64,000 nt of DNA from Bombardia bombarda (taxonomy: Eukaryota; Ascomycota; Sordariomycetes; Sordariales; Lasiosphaeriaceae): positions 4,177,001 to 4,241,000 of the forward strand of contig JAULSR010000001.1 in the NCBI GenBank assembly GCA_030512295.1, in the 5' to 3' direction. Position numbers and translations under genes: made by a program. The notes under the pieces are model-generated. The model made no database searches, was not told the DNA's origin, and worked only from the letters and a program-made list of their open reading frames with translations. Positions 1 to 11,061 of this stretch are shown here, piece by piece (within the stretch, counting starts at the first letter, position 1; each line of letters opens with the position of its first letter).

Positions 1-67
1 GGGTCAAAACAATCAGGTACGATGTTTGGGACAACGTATGCCAAAAATGAAAGAAATGCCCCGTCAT

Positions 68-91
68 CACACACACACACACACACACACC
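68..91. repeat. (CA)n microsatellite
   Basis: About 12 uninterrupted CA dinucleotides in non-coding sequence. Confidence 0.9.
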
Positions 92-183
92 AACACCCAT
101 GTAACCGTAAGTGAGTCATAGATTTCCACCATCCGTCTCCATATCCATATCCATATCAAATCACGCATAAAACGCAGCACTAG

Positions 184-184
<1 letters not shown>

Positions 185-226
<42 letters not shown>
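185..226. repeat. (GGCA)n microsatellite
   Basis: About ten tandem GGCA tetranucleotides in non-coding sequence downstream of the first minus-strand gene. Confidence 0.9.
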
Positions 227-945
227 TCTCATGTCCACATCATCCTCATCTGTCATCTGTATTTCTCTTTCTAGGCCTCCAACCACCTGGTAATACTGGC
301 ACCATCTATTTATCTAAGCATCTAGATTCCTAGATACACAAGTTCGGTCGGTCATATGCGCGTGTATGTACAGCGGCCCAAATCCTCACCGTGCGCATCC
401 GCGCCTGTCTTTATATATCCCGCCTGTAGTCAATCGCGTCCAGTCCCGTCTCGTCTCGTCTCTTGCGTCCCTGACTGATCCCGCCCATCTACTGTCTTCC
501 CACAACCCCCCCCATCCCCCTCAACGCCATTTCTTTACCCATCCATCATCTCGCCCGCTGCCACCGTTAGTCTTTCGCCTAAAACTGGTATATGGATAGA
601 TATGTGTATATACATGCAACATCGGTACATGTCGTGCCACCGCACCGGTATATGCAAAGAGAGAGAAGGACAAAAAGGAAAAAAAAAATAAGATAAAAAA
701 ATAAATCAAGTCTAAGCCATCAGCCGCCAGCCGCTAGCCAGGGAAAAATGAGCGACGCAACTCAACATCACAACTTTTCCCGCGCCTCCCTCCCTCCCCA
801 TCGTAAGTGTGTGTGTCTGCACCTTTCCTTCTCTGCCTTTCAAAAAAACTCTTTCAAAACCAGAGTCAAAGCCAAAAAGCCAACGAGTCAATCATCCGCA
901 TGCCTACCATACCATCTAACCCCCCTCCCCTAAAAAGTACATCCC

Positions 946-2235
946 CTACGCCTGGGACTCCCCCGCCTGTGCTAACAGCCTCTCCCGCCAGCTGTTACAC
1001 ACCTCCTCGAACCCGCCCACCACGTCCCCACACACGCCCGCGCACTCGCGCCTCTCGAGCCTCTCGCCCCAGTTACCCCGTGCGATCCAGCGCTCCCCCT
1101 CCTCGCGCAGCTCCTCCTCCTCCTTCATCTCCGCCACCAACTCCTTGGCGCTCCGGAGCCGGCGCATAGCCGTGGTCGTCGTCTGGCGCGACATGTGCAG
1201 CGTGTCTGATAGGTAGTTGAGCGTGTGCACGAGGTCCGAGGTGATGGCGTGCAGCGAGGCGAGCGAGGTGAGGGCCGTCGTCGAGGGGCGCGGCATGTAG
1301 TCGGTTAGAGATATCAGCATGGGCAGGAGGGTGTCGATGGTGTCGGGGTCGGGAGGCGCGACGAGCGGGGAGAGCAGGGGGAAGGTGAGGCTTTGGAGCT
1401 GGCGGGTTTGGTGGTTCATGTGTGTGGTCAGGGCGGAGTGGGCGGTGATTAGCCTGGAGGAAGGGGGGAGGTTGTGGTCAGCATGATGTATACAATAAGA
1501 TGTGAGGTAGGTGTGAGTGATGATGGCTCACCTTGAGGCGTTGCCCTCGACAGTAGACTGCGGGCTCAGGTCCCGCAAGCCTTCCGTGACGCGCTTGAAC
1601 ACACCGTCGGTTGCTGACCCGTTGTTCTCTGTGCCCCTCCGCGCCAGCGACTCGACCTCGTCAATCTTCTCCACCAGCCTGGGCGGCATCATGCCCGGCG
1701 ACTCCAGATCCGACTCGGACCCGTACTCGCTCCCGTCGTAGTCGCTCGGCGCTCGACGGTGGCCGCCTCCCCTCCCGCCGTTGGGTGACGGTAGACTCAG
1801 ACTGCCGCGGCCTGGCTGCGTCGCCCCGAGCCCCCCGCCGCGGCCTGTCGGACTCTCGACATCGACGCCACTATCCCGTATGGTTTCTTTCCTTTGCTCT
1901 TCTTGGGCGCCACTGCCGTCCAGGTCGAAGCTGATGCCGGGCGCACCTGCTTCGTTCTCGTAGTATTCGTCATCGTCATCGTCGTCCTCGGAGAGAGCGT
2001 CGGCAAGCTCATCGGCTAGGTTGCCTAACCCGTTGCTGCCTCCCATATTGCCGCTGCTGAAGACGCCCATGTCCAGGGCCTCGGGGGTGAAACTGTTTCG
2101 TAGCGGCGTCGCGGGGTCGTGCAGCGACGACGACTTGGAATGTCTCCGCTCTTGTGGCGAGTAGGATGCTGTGGTCTGGAAATCCAGGGAGGGATGCGGC
2201 GAATGCCGGGGCGTTCGCGGGGAGGAGGAAGGCAT
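946..2235 (-). CDS. Acidic, Ser/Pro-rich conserved-looking protein of unknown function (403 aa)
   Basis: Two exons, 2235-1532 and 1453-946, joined across a 78-bp intron with donor GTGAGC and acceptor TCCAG. The junction splits an Arg codon and keeps the frame, giving 403 residues. The first half is disordered: Ser/Pro-rich with several SP/TP sites, then an acidic block (DDDDDDEYYENE, about residues 88-99) and Gly-rich spacers. The second half, coded mainly by exon 2, is predicted helical and rich in Leu and Glu. It runs from a segment containing HMNHQTRQLQSL to a charged helix containing EMKEEEELREEGERW. I do not recognise a named domain. The many SP/TP motifs would suit a phosphorylated regulatory or cytoskeletal protein, but that is inference. 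The gene is divergent from naa20 across 1.56 kb. A (TCACC)7 repeat lies just upstream of the ATG on the coding strand. Confidence 0.85.
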
Positions 2236-2241
2236 GATGAG

Positions 2242-2276
2242 GGTGAGGTGAGGTGAGGTGAGGTGAGGTGAGGTGA
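2242..2276. repeat. (GGTGA)7 pentanucleotide repeat next to a start codon
   Basis: Seven perfect GGTGA units on the + strand, reading (TCACC)7 on the coding strand of the minus-strand gene that starts at 2235. Its near edge is only 6 bp from the ATG, so it almost certainly lies in that gene's 5' UTR. Confidence 0.9.
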
Positions 2277-3793
2277 GAGGGAGGGTGACGGGGAAAGTGA
2301 GACGACGTCGTTGTGCGCCGCGAGACCACTACCCGGAGTCGGCTAGGAGGAGGCGTGTGAGTTTGAGGCTGTTGATGTTAGGTGTTGGCTGGCGTTTGCG
2401 GTGGCTCCCTTCTCCGCCGCAAAGGGTAGGTAAACAAGACGGTGATTGTTTTGATGGGAACAGGGCGACACGCCAGTGGAGGCACGTTACTGTCGGGTCG
2501 GCAGGGATTCCCTCAGGCGTTCCCTCAGGCGTCGTCAAGGCAAAGAGCAGGGAGGGCCCAGAGAAGTAAGTGGTGGCTCGATATCAGGATGACGGCGTCT
2601 ATAGCAGCTGCTTGCAAGGTATGGATGTACTCCGGATGTCGGACTTTTTGGCGGCAGTAGTAGCAGCAGAGCAGCAGCGCACTTGGTCAGAGGTCAGGGA
2701 GCAGAACTGAGGTAAGGTATGGGGTCGTTCGTCTTTGCAGCGCCAGCAACTGTGATGCATTGTACCAGATAATTTTAAGGAAATGGAGAGAAAGGAAGTG
2801 TCGTCGGGCTGCAGCCAGCAGCACCCTGGTGGCATATGCAAACCGATTTGGGCCAACGAGAGTGATTCAAGGTGGCGGCCCTCAAGAGCCGGCATATGGG
2901 GTTAATGATGCAGCATTCGGCTTGGCGGCTTGTGCCTCTTGGATGGATTTTTTTGGATGGATTTTTTTGGATGGATAATTCAGCACATAGGTAGATTCGT
3001 TTGGCACGTTCAGGTACCAAGTCTCAGTCTCTCAGAGGTACTTTGTGCTTTCCCCCACGTAAACACATTTCAGCTAGGTACCTACGTTACAGGTACCCGT
3101 ACCTGACTATTTTGCACCCACCAGTACAAAGTGATTGAAGGATGAAATACAGCATGGTTCACAAGCAAAGGACTCTCCTTGTGGTTCATAAGGCAACATG
3201 GCTTGTTTCATGTCGCTTTACTGCCTGGCTACCTACGTACGGTACCTCGGCGAGTAGGTACTTAGTAGTGCTGGGTGAATTTTGTATGTAGGTGCATTAC
3301 GTAATCGGTAAGCTTTTGGCTTCGCCCGTCGATTCAGGTACATCAGTTTGAGCATTATGAATCAAGGACGGAAGGAGCGGTTTAGTCTATACAGTAGGTA
3401 CCTAGGTATTGACGATACGGCCTGACCAAGACTGAGGTTATTCGTCGATATGCCGTGCACCCAAACCGGGCAGGAGCGGCTGCGGACTGCGGGGATAGAT
3501 CGAACAGGTATCCTTCGCTCAGTGGGGCTCTATCATGGGCGGTATTCAGGCCCTGGCCACACCCCCGAACCACACCGCATAAGCCCGAGTCCACAGGGCA
3601 TCGTAGGGCTAGGAGGTGTGAGAAACAGGGCCCCATCCCGACAGCACCTGTCGCAGCTCACATTGTGACTTGGCCGTGTTTCTTCCAGCTTAACATTTTG
3701 CTACCAACGCCGTCGTCATTATCCCGCAACACTGAAAACATTACCGAGGCACCCGACACACGCAGTCATTGGCAGGCAGTTAGTCTCAGTGCA
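2277..3793. other. Divergent promoter region between the acidic-protein gene and naa20
   Basis: No coding region is supported. The stretch holds a direct duplication of TTCCCTCAGGCG near 2508-2531, a tandem GGATGGATTTTTTT repeat near 2940-2977, and a dense set of GGTACC/TACCTAC palindromic motifs from about 3060 to 3410. Both flanking genes are transcribed away from it. Confidence 0.6.
2940..2977. repeat. Tandem 14-bp repeat, GGATGGATTTTTTT
   Basis: About 2.5 tandem copies of a 14-bp unit in non-coding sequence upstream of naa20. Confidence 0.85.
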
Positions 3794-4483
3794 ATGGCCA
3801 ATTTTCGACGATTCCGGCCCGACGACCTCAACAAATTGTCAAAATGCAATCTCGACCCCCTCACCGAGACTTATGAGTTGGGCTTCTATCTCCAATACCA
3901 CGCAAAGTGGCCTGCCCTCTTCCAGGTCGCCGAGGACCAGCACGGCAACATCATCGGCTATAGTGAGTAAAAAAATACATGTAGTCAGCCACTATCATCA
4001 TTATTAGCGCATAGCCGTTCCGTGGGCTGGTGAAAAATTGACCAAAAGAATTTCTCATATCTTTTTGTTTTATTTGTAGTTATGGGCAAGCTTGAATCGT
4101 CGCCAGACGTCTACCAGTTCTCGGAGCACTACCTGCCCTGGCACGCGCACATCACGGCCGTCACGGTAGCGCCCGAGGCCCGCCGCCTAGGCATCGGGAA
4201 GCTGCTGAGTGAGCAGCTCGAGACGGCGGCCGACGCCAACAACGCCTGGTTCATCGACCTGTTTGTGCGCAGCACCAACCACAAGGCCATCGCCTTCTAC
4301 AAGAGCATGGGCTACAGCGTCTACCGCGTTGTCAAGGACTACTACGGCGACCACTCGAGCGACCCGACCCAGTCTAGCGAGGACGCCTACGACATGCGCA
4401 AGCCCTTGAAGAGGGACGTCAAGAAGGAGCACGTCCGGGACGACGGCGAGAAGCACGAGGTTGACCCTAGCGATGTCTGGTGA
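3794..4483 (+). CDS. naa20: NatB N-terminal acetyltransferase catalytic subunit (Naa20/Nat3)
   Basis: Exons 3794-3962 and 4080-4483, with a 117-bp intron (donor GTGAGT, acceptor TTGTAG) that splits an Ile codon; 190 residues, normal for the family. The N-terminus MANFRRFRPDDL and the peptide FYLQYHAKWP match eukaryotic Naa20. The GNAT acetyl-CoA loop is VAPEARRLGIG (about residues 86-96), followed by the helix GKLLSEQLE and the C-terminal GNAT strand with VRSTNHKAIAFYKSMGY (about 119-135). NatB acetylates the N-termini of proteins starting Met-Asp, Met-Glu or Met-Asn on the ribosome, together with the auxiliary subunit Naa25/Mdm20, which is not seen in this window. The start is the only sensible ATG because no in-frame ATG lies upstream. 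The charged tail after about residue 165 is typical of fungal orthologues. Confidence 0.95.
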
Positions 4484-6201
4484 GGGGAGAAATCTCATAG
4501 TCAGGATTCATCCACGGGGTCAGATCATTGCTGGCACCCCTCACCAAATCTCGATTTCCCCAAGACTCAACTCGGACTGAAAGGCTCGCCGGCGGGCTAT
4601 GGTCTGGCTGGCTGCCGTCATCATTCCATGACCTCCCCTGGTCTTGCCTTTAGCAGATGGTGCAATATATCTCTACGGCTACTCCCCCTTTCTAGGTATG
4701 TCCAGAAAAGACTGGCGGCGCCTCTGAAATGGATACACTTTTGAGTCTGACCATTCTTACCCCATCCACATCATTACCGAGATATGGATCAGTACCAGGA
4801 AAGCTGGAACGGGAGCTGTTCCATCGAGTGTGGAAGCTTCGAGCATCCTACAGTATATGCATAGCTATACATAGCGAGCAAATAAATCTCTTTTGCCGGT
4901 TTTCTCAGATGCTCCGTCCATACGTTATGTGGTAATCAACTCCCTGGCCTGACTGTCTTGGGTGTGTATAAATATGGCACGTCCCGCACGGGGAGTCAAC
5001 TACGGCGACATGAAGCCAGACAACGCTGTCGTCAACTCTTCGGGGGCGGGGGCTAATCGCAAGCCCTGAGGTGATGAAGAAGGTTGGGTAGACCCAGCGC
5101 TTATTTAGTAGTCCATTGTGGTCTCAAGGCTAAAAACATCGTTAATGCTTACCCAGGAGCTAAGAAAGACGAAAGCATAAAGGTCCCAGCTGACTGGCCA
5201 TTGGCGGCTATCGAGTAGCAAGTCTGAGGTCTATTCGACTGGTGAAAGTATAGTGCTGATATGGCCTCAGAACCCAATACAATGGAAGGATATTTCCAAC
5301 AAGTGTCAACAACCACCTAAGAAGCTCCAAAGTCCAAGGCTCAAGCTGCCGATCCATCTCAAAGACCTCATTCTAGTCCATCTCAACGCCTAGCTTAGAG
5401 CGTTTAGCTTCGCTCTTGGGACGACCCCATAATAACCCTTCAAACCGTCGCACTTGGGAAAGCCTGGCAGATTTTTGGGGAGTCGCCGCAGTCTTATAGA
5501 TAATCCTAGCTCTCAAAATGTGTCATGTCTCTTTCACAAAAGCGAAGAAAGTTGCCCCACATCCTCGGTTTCTGGGCTGCATGGTTTCTTATCGGATAAT
5601 GAATTTGCCTGCAATCGCTGCCGGCCGCGACCAGGGGTGGACCTAATCAGGGTCCGTTGCTGTGGCATCCATCCTTAAATCCCCATGTTGTAAACCCAGC
5701 AGACCGACGGACGGTTGGAAAAAAAGACCGGACAGCCAGCCATGACGGGAAATCTCAAGACTGCTTTGTTCTCCTTGGTGAATTTGTCTCTTCAATTGCA
5801 TTGATACCCGTTTGGACTCTCCTTTATTTTTCCTCGCTTGTCTTCTTCAATTTTAATCGTATTGATCAACCGGCCGTTAGGCAATAGCAACACTAGCTAC
5901 CATCAAAGTGCCTCCCTCCATCCACTGCATCTCCATCGACGTCATTCCTTCAATCAAAACAACGGTCTCTCATCAACCACCGCCTGCGCCTGCGTTTGCG
6001 CCCAAACCGAGCCAATCCTTGGTGGGTTTGCAAAGATTTTGCATTTGAGTTGGAAATCGTCATCTATCATCAACAAACACACCTACCTGCCTTGGGCTTG
6101 ATCTTTGCGATACTCGAATTGTCGCAAAGCAAGCAAAGGCTGCGCAGCGAAAACACACCACCTCCATCATTATTCTACATCCTCAATAAATACCAACCAC
6201 G
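4484..6201. other. Intergenic region: naa20 3' flank and cdc14 5' leader
   Basis: No gene is supported. The last 250 bp or so before the cdc14 ATG are C/A- and T/C-rich, like a fungal 5' UTR and promoter, with a clean leader ending CCAACCACG directly before the ATG. Nothing else stands out. Confidence 0.55.
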
Positions 6202-6321
6202 ATGGAATCCCTCCTATCACTGGCCTTCGACAACCTCTCGTCATACGACGGGCCCAAGATCAAAAAGGGACTCAAACAAGTAGAGGGCCTGCTCGCTCAG
6301 ATCTGCCTGTCCAGCCCAAAG

Positions 6322-6353
<32 letters not shown>

Positions 6354-7216
6354 CGGCAGCCCCAAGAAGAGCGCACCGACAGATAATAAAGGCGACCCGT
6401 CATCACCGCCGCGCAAGGTCCTCGCCGACCTAGGCGGCGACCCCGCCTTCCGCGAGTTCTTCAAGCTGCAAGAGGGCTTCGAGTGGAACATTGCCCAGCG
6501 CCTGATCCCCACGCTCGACTGGCTGGCCGCCCGCGGCGGCGATGGCCAGTACGACCTGCTCATCGTCACCGCCCTCGACCTGATCCGGGGCGTCTTGCTG
6601 CTACACCCGCCCAGCAAGACGCTCTTTTCGCGCAGCATGCACATGAATGTAAGCAGCAGCAATTCCCTTCCCCTCCATTCTCTCCAGTTTACTAACCCCC
6701 TTTGTCATTATCCAGCTCCTCCTCGACCTAATCGAACCCATGAACAACTGCCCGGCCGTCCAGTGCGCCACCATCATCACCCTCGTCGTCGCCCTGCTCG
6801 ACTCGCCCCAGAACACGCGCGTCTTCGAGCGCGCCGACGGCCTCCTCACCATCACCTCCCTCTTCAAGGACCCCTCCACCCCGCGCGAGGTCAAGTTCAA
6901 GCTCACAGAGTTCCTCTACTACTACCTCACCCCCGAGACGCCTTCCATCCCCAGGGCAGAAAGCCGTGCTTCCGCACAGGCCGGTCTGCTGCAGCGCAGT
7001 CCGAGCAAGCTTGCAAAGGTTTTTGGGAGGGGTGGTGGTGGCGGCGGCGGCGGCGCTATCAATCCCCATGTGCGGGAGAGGGCTGGTAGCGAAAACGGGA
7101 ATACCTTGCCGGTCGAGGTCAAGAAGCAGTATGTCGATCGCTATCTTCCGGGCGTGGTGGACCAGCTGTTGAAGGATCTGGATACGTATAAGCCGTTTGG
7201 GGGGATTTTGAGTTGA
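6202..7216 (+). CDS. cdc14: Cdc14 family septation-initiation-network protein
   Basis: Exons 6202-6648 and 6716-7216, with a 67-bp intron (donor GTAAGC, branch-like CTAAC, acceptor TCCAG) in phase 0; 315 residues. It matches the fungal CDC14 family named after Schizosaccharomyces pombe Cdc14, which is not the Cdc14 phosphatase. That protein binds the Sid1 kinase at the spindle pole body and drives septum formation. Characteristic peptides are MESLLSLAFDNLSSYDGPKI at the N-terminus, FFKLQEGFEWNIAQRLIP, NCPAVQCATIITLVVALLDS, and KKQYVDRYLPGVVDQLLKDL near the C-terminus. Two low-complexity inserts occur: 11 Asn codons (6322-6354, all AAC) and a Gly run near residue 256. It is convergent with the long coiled-coil gene across 1.1 kb. 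Confidence 0.93.
6322..6354 (+). repeat. (AAC)11 trinucleotide repeat coding for poly-Asn
   Basis: Eleven identical AAC codons inside the first exon of cdc14, between the conserved N-terminal helix and the rest of the domain. The uniform codon use suggests slippage-driven expansion. Confidence 0.9.
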
Positions 7217-8322
7217 GTGGGGAGGGAGGGTTGCTGTTTGGCGCATGTGGAAAGGATACTGCTTAAATGATTGGTATGCTTCCTATTCTCTTCATATTTT
7301 GATTTTCTTTCTTACTAGTGGGAATGTCGGATGCTTGCCATCTGGCTTGGCGTTTGTTTTCTTTGACGGTCGTTGTAGTTGCGTTGCTTGAAGGAGTCGA
7401 AAGATAGAATGGATAGGGGAAGAGGATAAGGGGGAGGGATTAGGGGATAAATCTCCCCCCCCCCCCAATTCTCGGTACATATATGTACTACTACCAGCAT
7501 CATCGCTATTGCATTTACTCAGCTGTCATTTGCGTTTGCGAGGCAAATCAAGCAAGCTTTCAAGGAGTAGGGAAGCCACTGTTTTGCCCCATGGGATAAA
7601 GAGGGCTCAGTATATAGACGGCGGGGGAGACAGGCGTTCACTCTGTACATATCAAGGTAGCAGAAGCTATTCTGAGAGCTCTTATCTACTTACTTTAATC
7701 GGACTTCCACTCCTGGTTTTGTACCCGGCGCGATACAAACCACCTACCGCTGGTCTGGCGACTTGCTGTTTTGACTACAAAAATTATTGTGACAGGAGGA
7801 AGGAGAGCAAGATGAAGAGCATCAATAAGAGCAGCAATAATGGTTAGTTGCTAAAAGAGAAGCAGACTTTGGCGACTGACTGACTGGCATGACGGTCCTG
7901 TCTGTCCCCCGCTAGATTCTCATTCATTGATTGCTATCTATGATTGGTTGTCTTGTGTTCATCTCGCTTCATTTCAATTCGTTTCGTTTCGTGCTACAGC
8001 AGTGTCGGTTGGTACCATCTTTTTTTCTTCTTTTGTTTTCTTTCTCTTTTCTGTTTTCCTCTCCCGCCTCTCCTTCTCTTCTCCTTCCTCTATCATGGAG
8101 CGGCTGGGTATTCCATTCCCATCCATTGCGCTTTCCCCCATACAAAACAAAAAAGAAAAGGCACACAAAACAACCTAACCACAAATAAACCAACAACCCC
8201 ACAACAGTATATAACCTGACCAGCAATCAGCCAAACCAACTGTACAAAAGAATCACGGCCAAAGAAAGCCCAAGTCCGAATGAGGGGAAAAAAAAAAAAA
8301 ATCACAGCACCAAAGACTGGTC
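7217..8322. other. Convergent intergenic region, 3' flanks
   Basis: No gene is supported between the stop of cdc14 and the stop of the coiled-coil gene. It holds a C12 run near 7455-7466, T-rich sequence around 8020-8060 and an A-rich run near 8287-8300. Open frames here are short and repeat-driven. Confidence 0.55.
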
Positions 8323-11061
8323 TCAATCCTGCCTCCCACCCCCTCTATAACTCCCCATCTTCTCAATCGAGCTCATCAAGCCCGTCCTCGAGCCGAGCCC
8401 GCTTCCGGGTCTGCCCATCCCGCTGCTGCTGCTGCCGTTGCTCGTCGTCGTGGCCCCGCTCTTTGTTCTCTCGTGCTGCTGTCCCGGGCCGCCCATGCGT
8501 CCGATCCTGCTCTCGGCCGGCTTTCCGAATAGGCTGGTTCCGGGCGCCCGCAGATTCGAGGTTCGCCCGCCGGCAATGCTGCCCCTAAAGTTGGTGGTCG
8601 TCTCGCCCGAGATGGAAGAGGTGGCGCCGTGCTGTGTTCTCCCCGTCATCGGTGTGCCGCGGGGGCCGCCACCGACGGCGGGGCGGGCAGGTGTTCTCTG
8701 CACAGAGACGTTTGCGTCAGTCCTATTGTTGTTATTGTTGCTGCCGCTGTTGTAGTTGCTATTGCCATTGTTGTGGTTGCCGTTGTTATTGCTGTGATTG
8801 TTGTTGCTGCTGCTGCTATCCACCGCTACAACACTCTGCATATTCATCATCTCCTCAGCCAGCATCACGAGCTCGCCCTTCTCGACCCGCTCACGCTCAA
8901 GAAGCACGCGTAGCTCAGCATTATCATCCTTAACGGTCCTGAGGACAGCCTCGAGCTTGTCGACCTCGGCTTCGAGTCCCCTGATGTGGACATTGTCTTT
9001 AGCCTTCTCGACCTTGCGCTCCTCCTCCAGCTCCGTGACCCTGGCAAGCTCGACCTTGGTCATGGTGATGTCGCGGCCGACGCGGAGTTCGTCGTTCTCG
9101 CGGATCAGGTCGTCAACCTGGGTCTGCAGCTCACGCACCCTCTTTTCCCAGCGGTTCTCGTAGCTCTTCTTGAGGGCCGCCACCTTGGACTCGTGCTTAC
9201 TCTTGTAGAGGGAGTGTAGGTCGCGGGCGACGCGCTCGACCGCCATTTCGACCTCCTTGTTGCTGGCGCCGGCGGTAGTCGGGCTTCTGATCCTGTCCGA
9301 CGAGTCTCCATTGGCGGCAGCGGCCTCGGCGCTGGCCTTACCGGCGCGCATGCCAGCCATCTTGCTCTCGGCATCCTGCGCCATCATCTCGGCGGCCTCG
9401 CGGCGCTTCTCGGCCTCGTCTAGCTTGAACTCGAGCTCCTCACGCTCGCGCTGGCCAAGCACGATCTCGCCCTTGACCTTGCGCAAGACCGCCTCCATCT
9501 CGCGCCCGCGCTTCTCCCAGCTGTCGCGCTCGGCCACCAGGTTCTCGTGCGTGCCCCGCACCTCGCGCAGTTCTTCCATGCACTCGCCGACTCTTTTCTC
9601 GGCGTCTCCGACCGCTGTCTTGAGCGACATGACCTCGGCCTCTTTGCCGCTCAGCGACGCTTTGAGGCTGCTGATTTCCGACAAAAAGCTCGACTTGAGA
9701 GATTCTAGCTCGCGTGGCGTGATGGTTGGTATGCTGCGCGGGGTGGGCATCGGGGGGATGTCGAAGTCGAGGAGATTGACGAGACTGTTTCTGTTGCGTT
9801 GCGGGGTGGCGCCGACAGTGGCCAAAGTTGGTGGAGCCCCGGTCCTGGCGGGCGAGAGCTGGCGATGCCGCCGCGGAGGAGACTGCTGCGGCGGATACCC
9901 ACCGATACCACCATACCGCATCTGCTCGGTAAAATCCATGAGGTTCATCGTGTTGCCGCCCGCCGAGTCGGAATACTGCTGCTGGTCTGCTGCTGCTGAC
10001 CCGCCGCGGGGCGTTCTTGTCACCATTGGCGGCAAGTGGTCAGGCCTCGGTGCTCGCGGTGTCGTTCCCCCGGCCAGGGCAGCGACCGAGAACTTGCCCG
10101 GACTGTCGCGCATCTGGGCAAGCATGGTCATGTTGGGCACGGACGAGAAGGCGCTGAAGGTGCTGATCATGGTGTCGTCGGCACCGGCGTGCGAATCGTC
10201 GTAGCCATGCTCCTTGTCGTGTAGCTCCTGCTCGGCGGATGCTGTCAATAATGTGTCATCGCTATCGTCATGTCTGTCATTGTCGCCGTTGCTGCCGTGG
10301 TGGTCGTTGTCGCCGTCGCGCACGCCGTCGAGCACGCTGACCTCGTCGTCAAAGATGTCAATTGCGTGCTTCAGCCCCTCATTCTCGCGAATGGCATCCT
10401 GGAGGCTGATTTGACGCTCTTGTGTCTGGTGTTGTGCCGCCGGTGTCTCGTTGGGAACTAGCGGGCTGATTTTAACAGGAAATCGCTTGATTCCGTTGGA
10501 CATCTTTCGGGGGCTTTGCGGCAGGGGAGGCGGGGCCATGTTTCTCGTTGGCGACAAGATGCCATCGCTGCTGGGGGGCGATTGTTGGCGGTCATTCTGC
10601 TGCGGCTGTGGAGATTGTTGATGTTGTGGCTGCTGTTGGGTCTGCTGGTGTTGCTGGTGTTGCTGCTGTAGGATTTTGAGCGGTGAGAGCTCGCTGCCCG
10701 AATAGATGCGCGACATGGGACGTGCCTTGAAGGGCGACGAAGTGACCTGGGGCGACGAGTCGTCATCTTTTATGTGAGACATGAAGGGCGAGCTGTCGCC
10801 GTCGCCTTCGTAAATATCGCCGTCGGCGTCGTTCTCCTTCTCGATGTTGTCGGGGCGGTCGCTGGACGAGTTGGACGATGTCCGAAAAGCGTTGTGACCC
10901 TGGTTGTTGTTGCCGTTGCCGTTTCCGTTGTTAGCGGCGTTACGGTTACGGTTACTGTTACCGTTGCTTGTGCTGGTGGTGGAGGTGGTGTGGCGGTTGG
11001 CGGGCGGCGTCGACAAATTGTTGAATGCGGAACTTGGCAAGGGCGATAGCGGCGAGGCCAT
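8323..11061 (-). CDS. Large coiled-coil protein, probably cytoskeletal or spindle-associated (912 aa)
   Basis: A single uninterrupted frame. The first in-frame ATG is at 11061; the frame stays open upstream only to a GTG, so I start here (MASPLSPLPSS). The N-terminal half is disordered, with Asn-rich (about 30-60), Gln-rich (about 131-160) and Ser/Pro-rich parts and many SP/TP sites. Short conserved-looking motifs follow: SLQDAIRENEGLKHAIDIFD (about 219-238), DDTMISTFSAFSSVPNMTML (about 295-314), NLMDFTEQM (about 373-381) and NLLDFDIPPMPTPRSIP (about 429-445). Two long heptad-rich coiled coils run from about 448 to 576 and 602 to 741. A basic, Ser/Gly/Asn-rich tail ends the protein. This architecture recalls fungal spindle-pole or microtubule proteins such as the NIMA-interacting TinA type, but I cannot place it firmly. 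It is tandem with stuA. Confidence 0.85.
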   Translation of the reverse strand: MASPLSPLPSSAFNNLSTPPANRHTTSTTSTSNGNSNRNRNAANNGNGNGNNNQGHNAFRTSSNSSSDRPDNIEKENDADGDIYEGDGDSSPFMSHIKDDDSSPQVTSSPFKARPMSRIYSGSELSPLKILQQQHQQHQQTQQQPQHQQSPQPQQNDRQQSPPSSDGILSPTRNMAPPPLPQSPRKMSNGIKRFPVKISPLVPNETPAAQHQTQERQISLQDAIRENEGLKHAIDIFDDEVSVLDGVRDGDNDHHGSNGDNDRHDDSDDTLLTASAEQELHDKEHGYDDSHAGADDTMISTFSAFSSVPNMTMLAQMRDSPGKFSVAALAGGTTPRAPRPDHLPPMVTRTPRGGSAAADQQQYSDSAGGNTMNLMDFTEQMRYGGIGGYPPQQSPPRRHRQLSPARTGAPPTLATVGATPQRNRNSLVNLLDFDIPPMPTPRSIPTITPRELESLKSSFLSEISSLKASLSGKEAEVMSLKTAVGDAEKRVGECMEELREVRGTHENLVAERDSWEKRGREMEAVLRKVKGEIVLGQREREELEFKLDEAEKRREAAEMMAQDAESKMAGMRAGKASAEAAAANGDSSDRIRSPTTAGASNKEVEMAVERVARDLHSLYKSKHESKVAALKKSYENRWEKRVRELQTQVDDLIRENDELRVGRDITMTKVELARVTELEEERKVEKAKDNVHIRGLEAEVDKLEAVLRTVKDDNAELRVLLERERVEKGELVMLAEEMMNMQSVVAVDSSSSNNNHSNNNGNHNNGNSNYNSGSNNNNNRTDANVSVQRTPARPAVGGGPRGTPMTGRTQHGATSSISGETTTNFRGSIAGGRTSNLRAPGTSLFGKPAESRIGRMGGPGQQHERTKSGATTTSNGSSSSGMGRPGSGLGSRTGLMSSIEKMGSYRGGGRQD

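Larger units (their letters stand above)
1..945. other. 3' flank of the first gene; simple repeats
   Basis: No coding region is supported here. The stretch holds a (CA)n microsatellite near 68-91, a (GGCA)n microsatellite near 185-226, and pyrimidine-rich sequence. The part next to 946 is presumably the 3' UTR of the minus-strand gene that ends there. Short open frames in this stretch lack codon bias and splice structure. Confidence 0.6.

Noticed and set aside
185..226. CRISPR-like regular repeat
   Set aside because: The GGCA units are contiguous with no spacers, and the genome is eukaryotic; it is a plain microsatellite.
9257..10204. 315-codon open frame antisense to the coiled-coil gene
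   Set aside because: It is a shadow of the coiled-coil reading frame; the Ser/Arg/Leu-rich translation is what antisense coiled-coil codons give.
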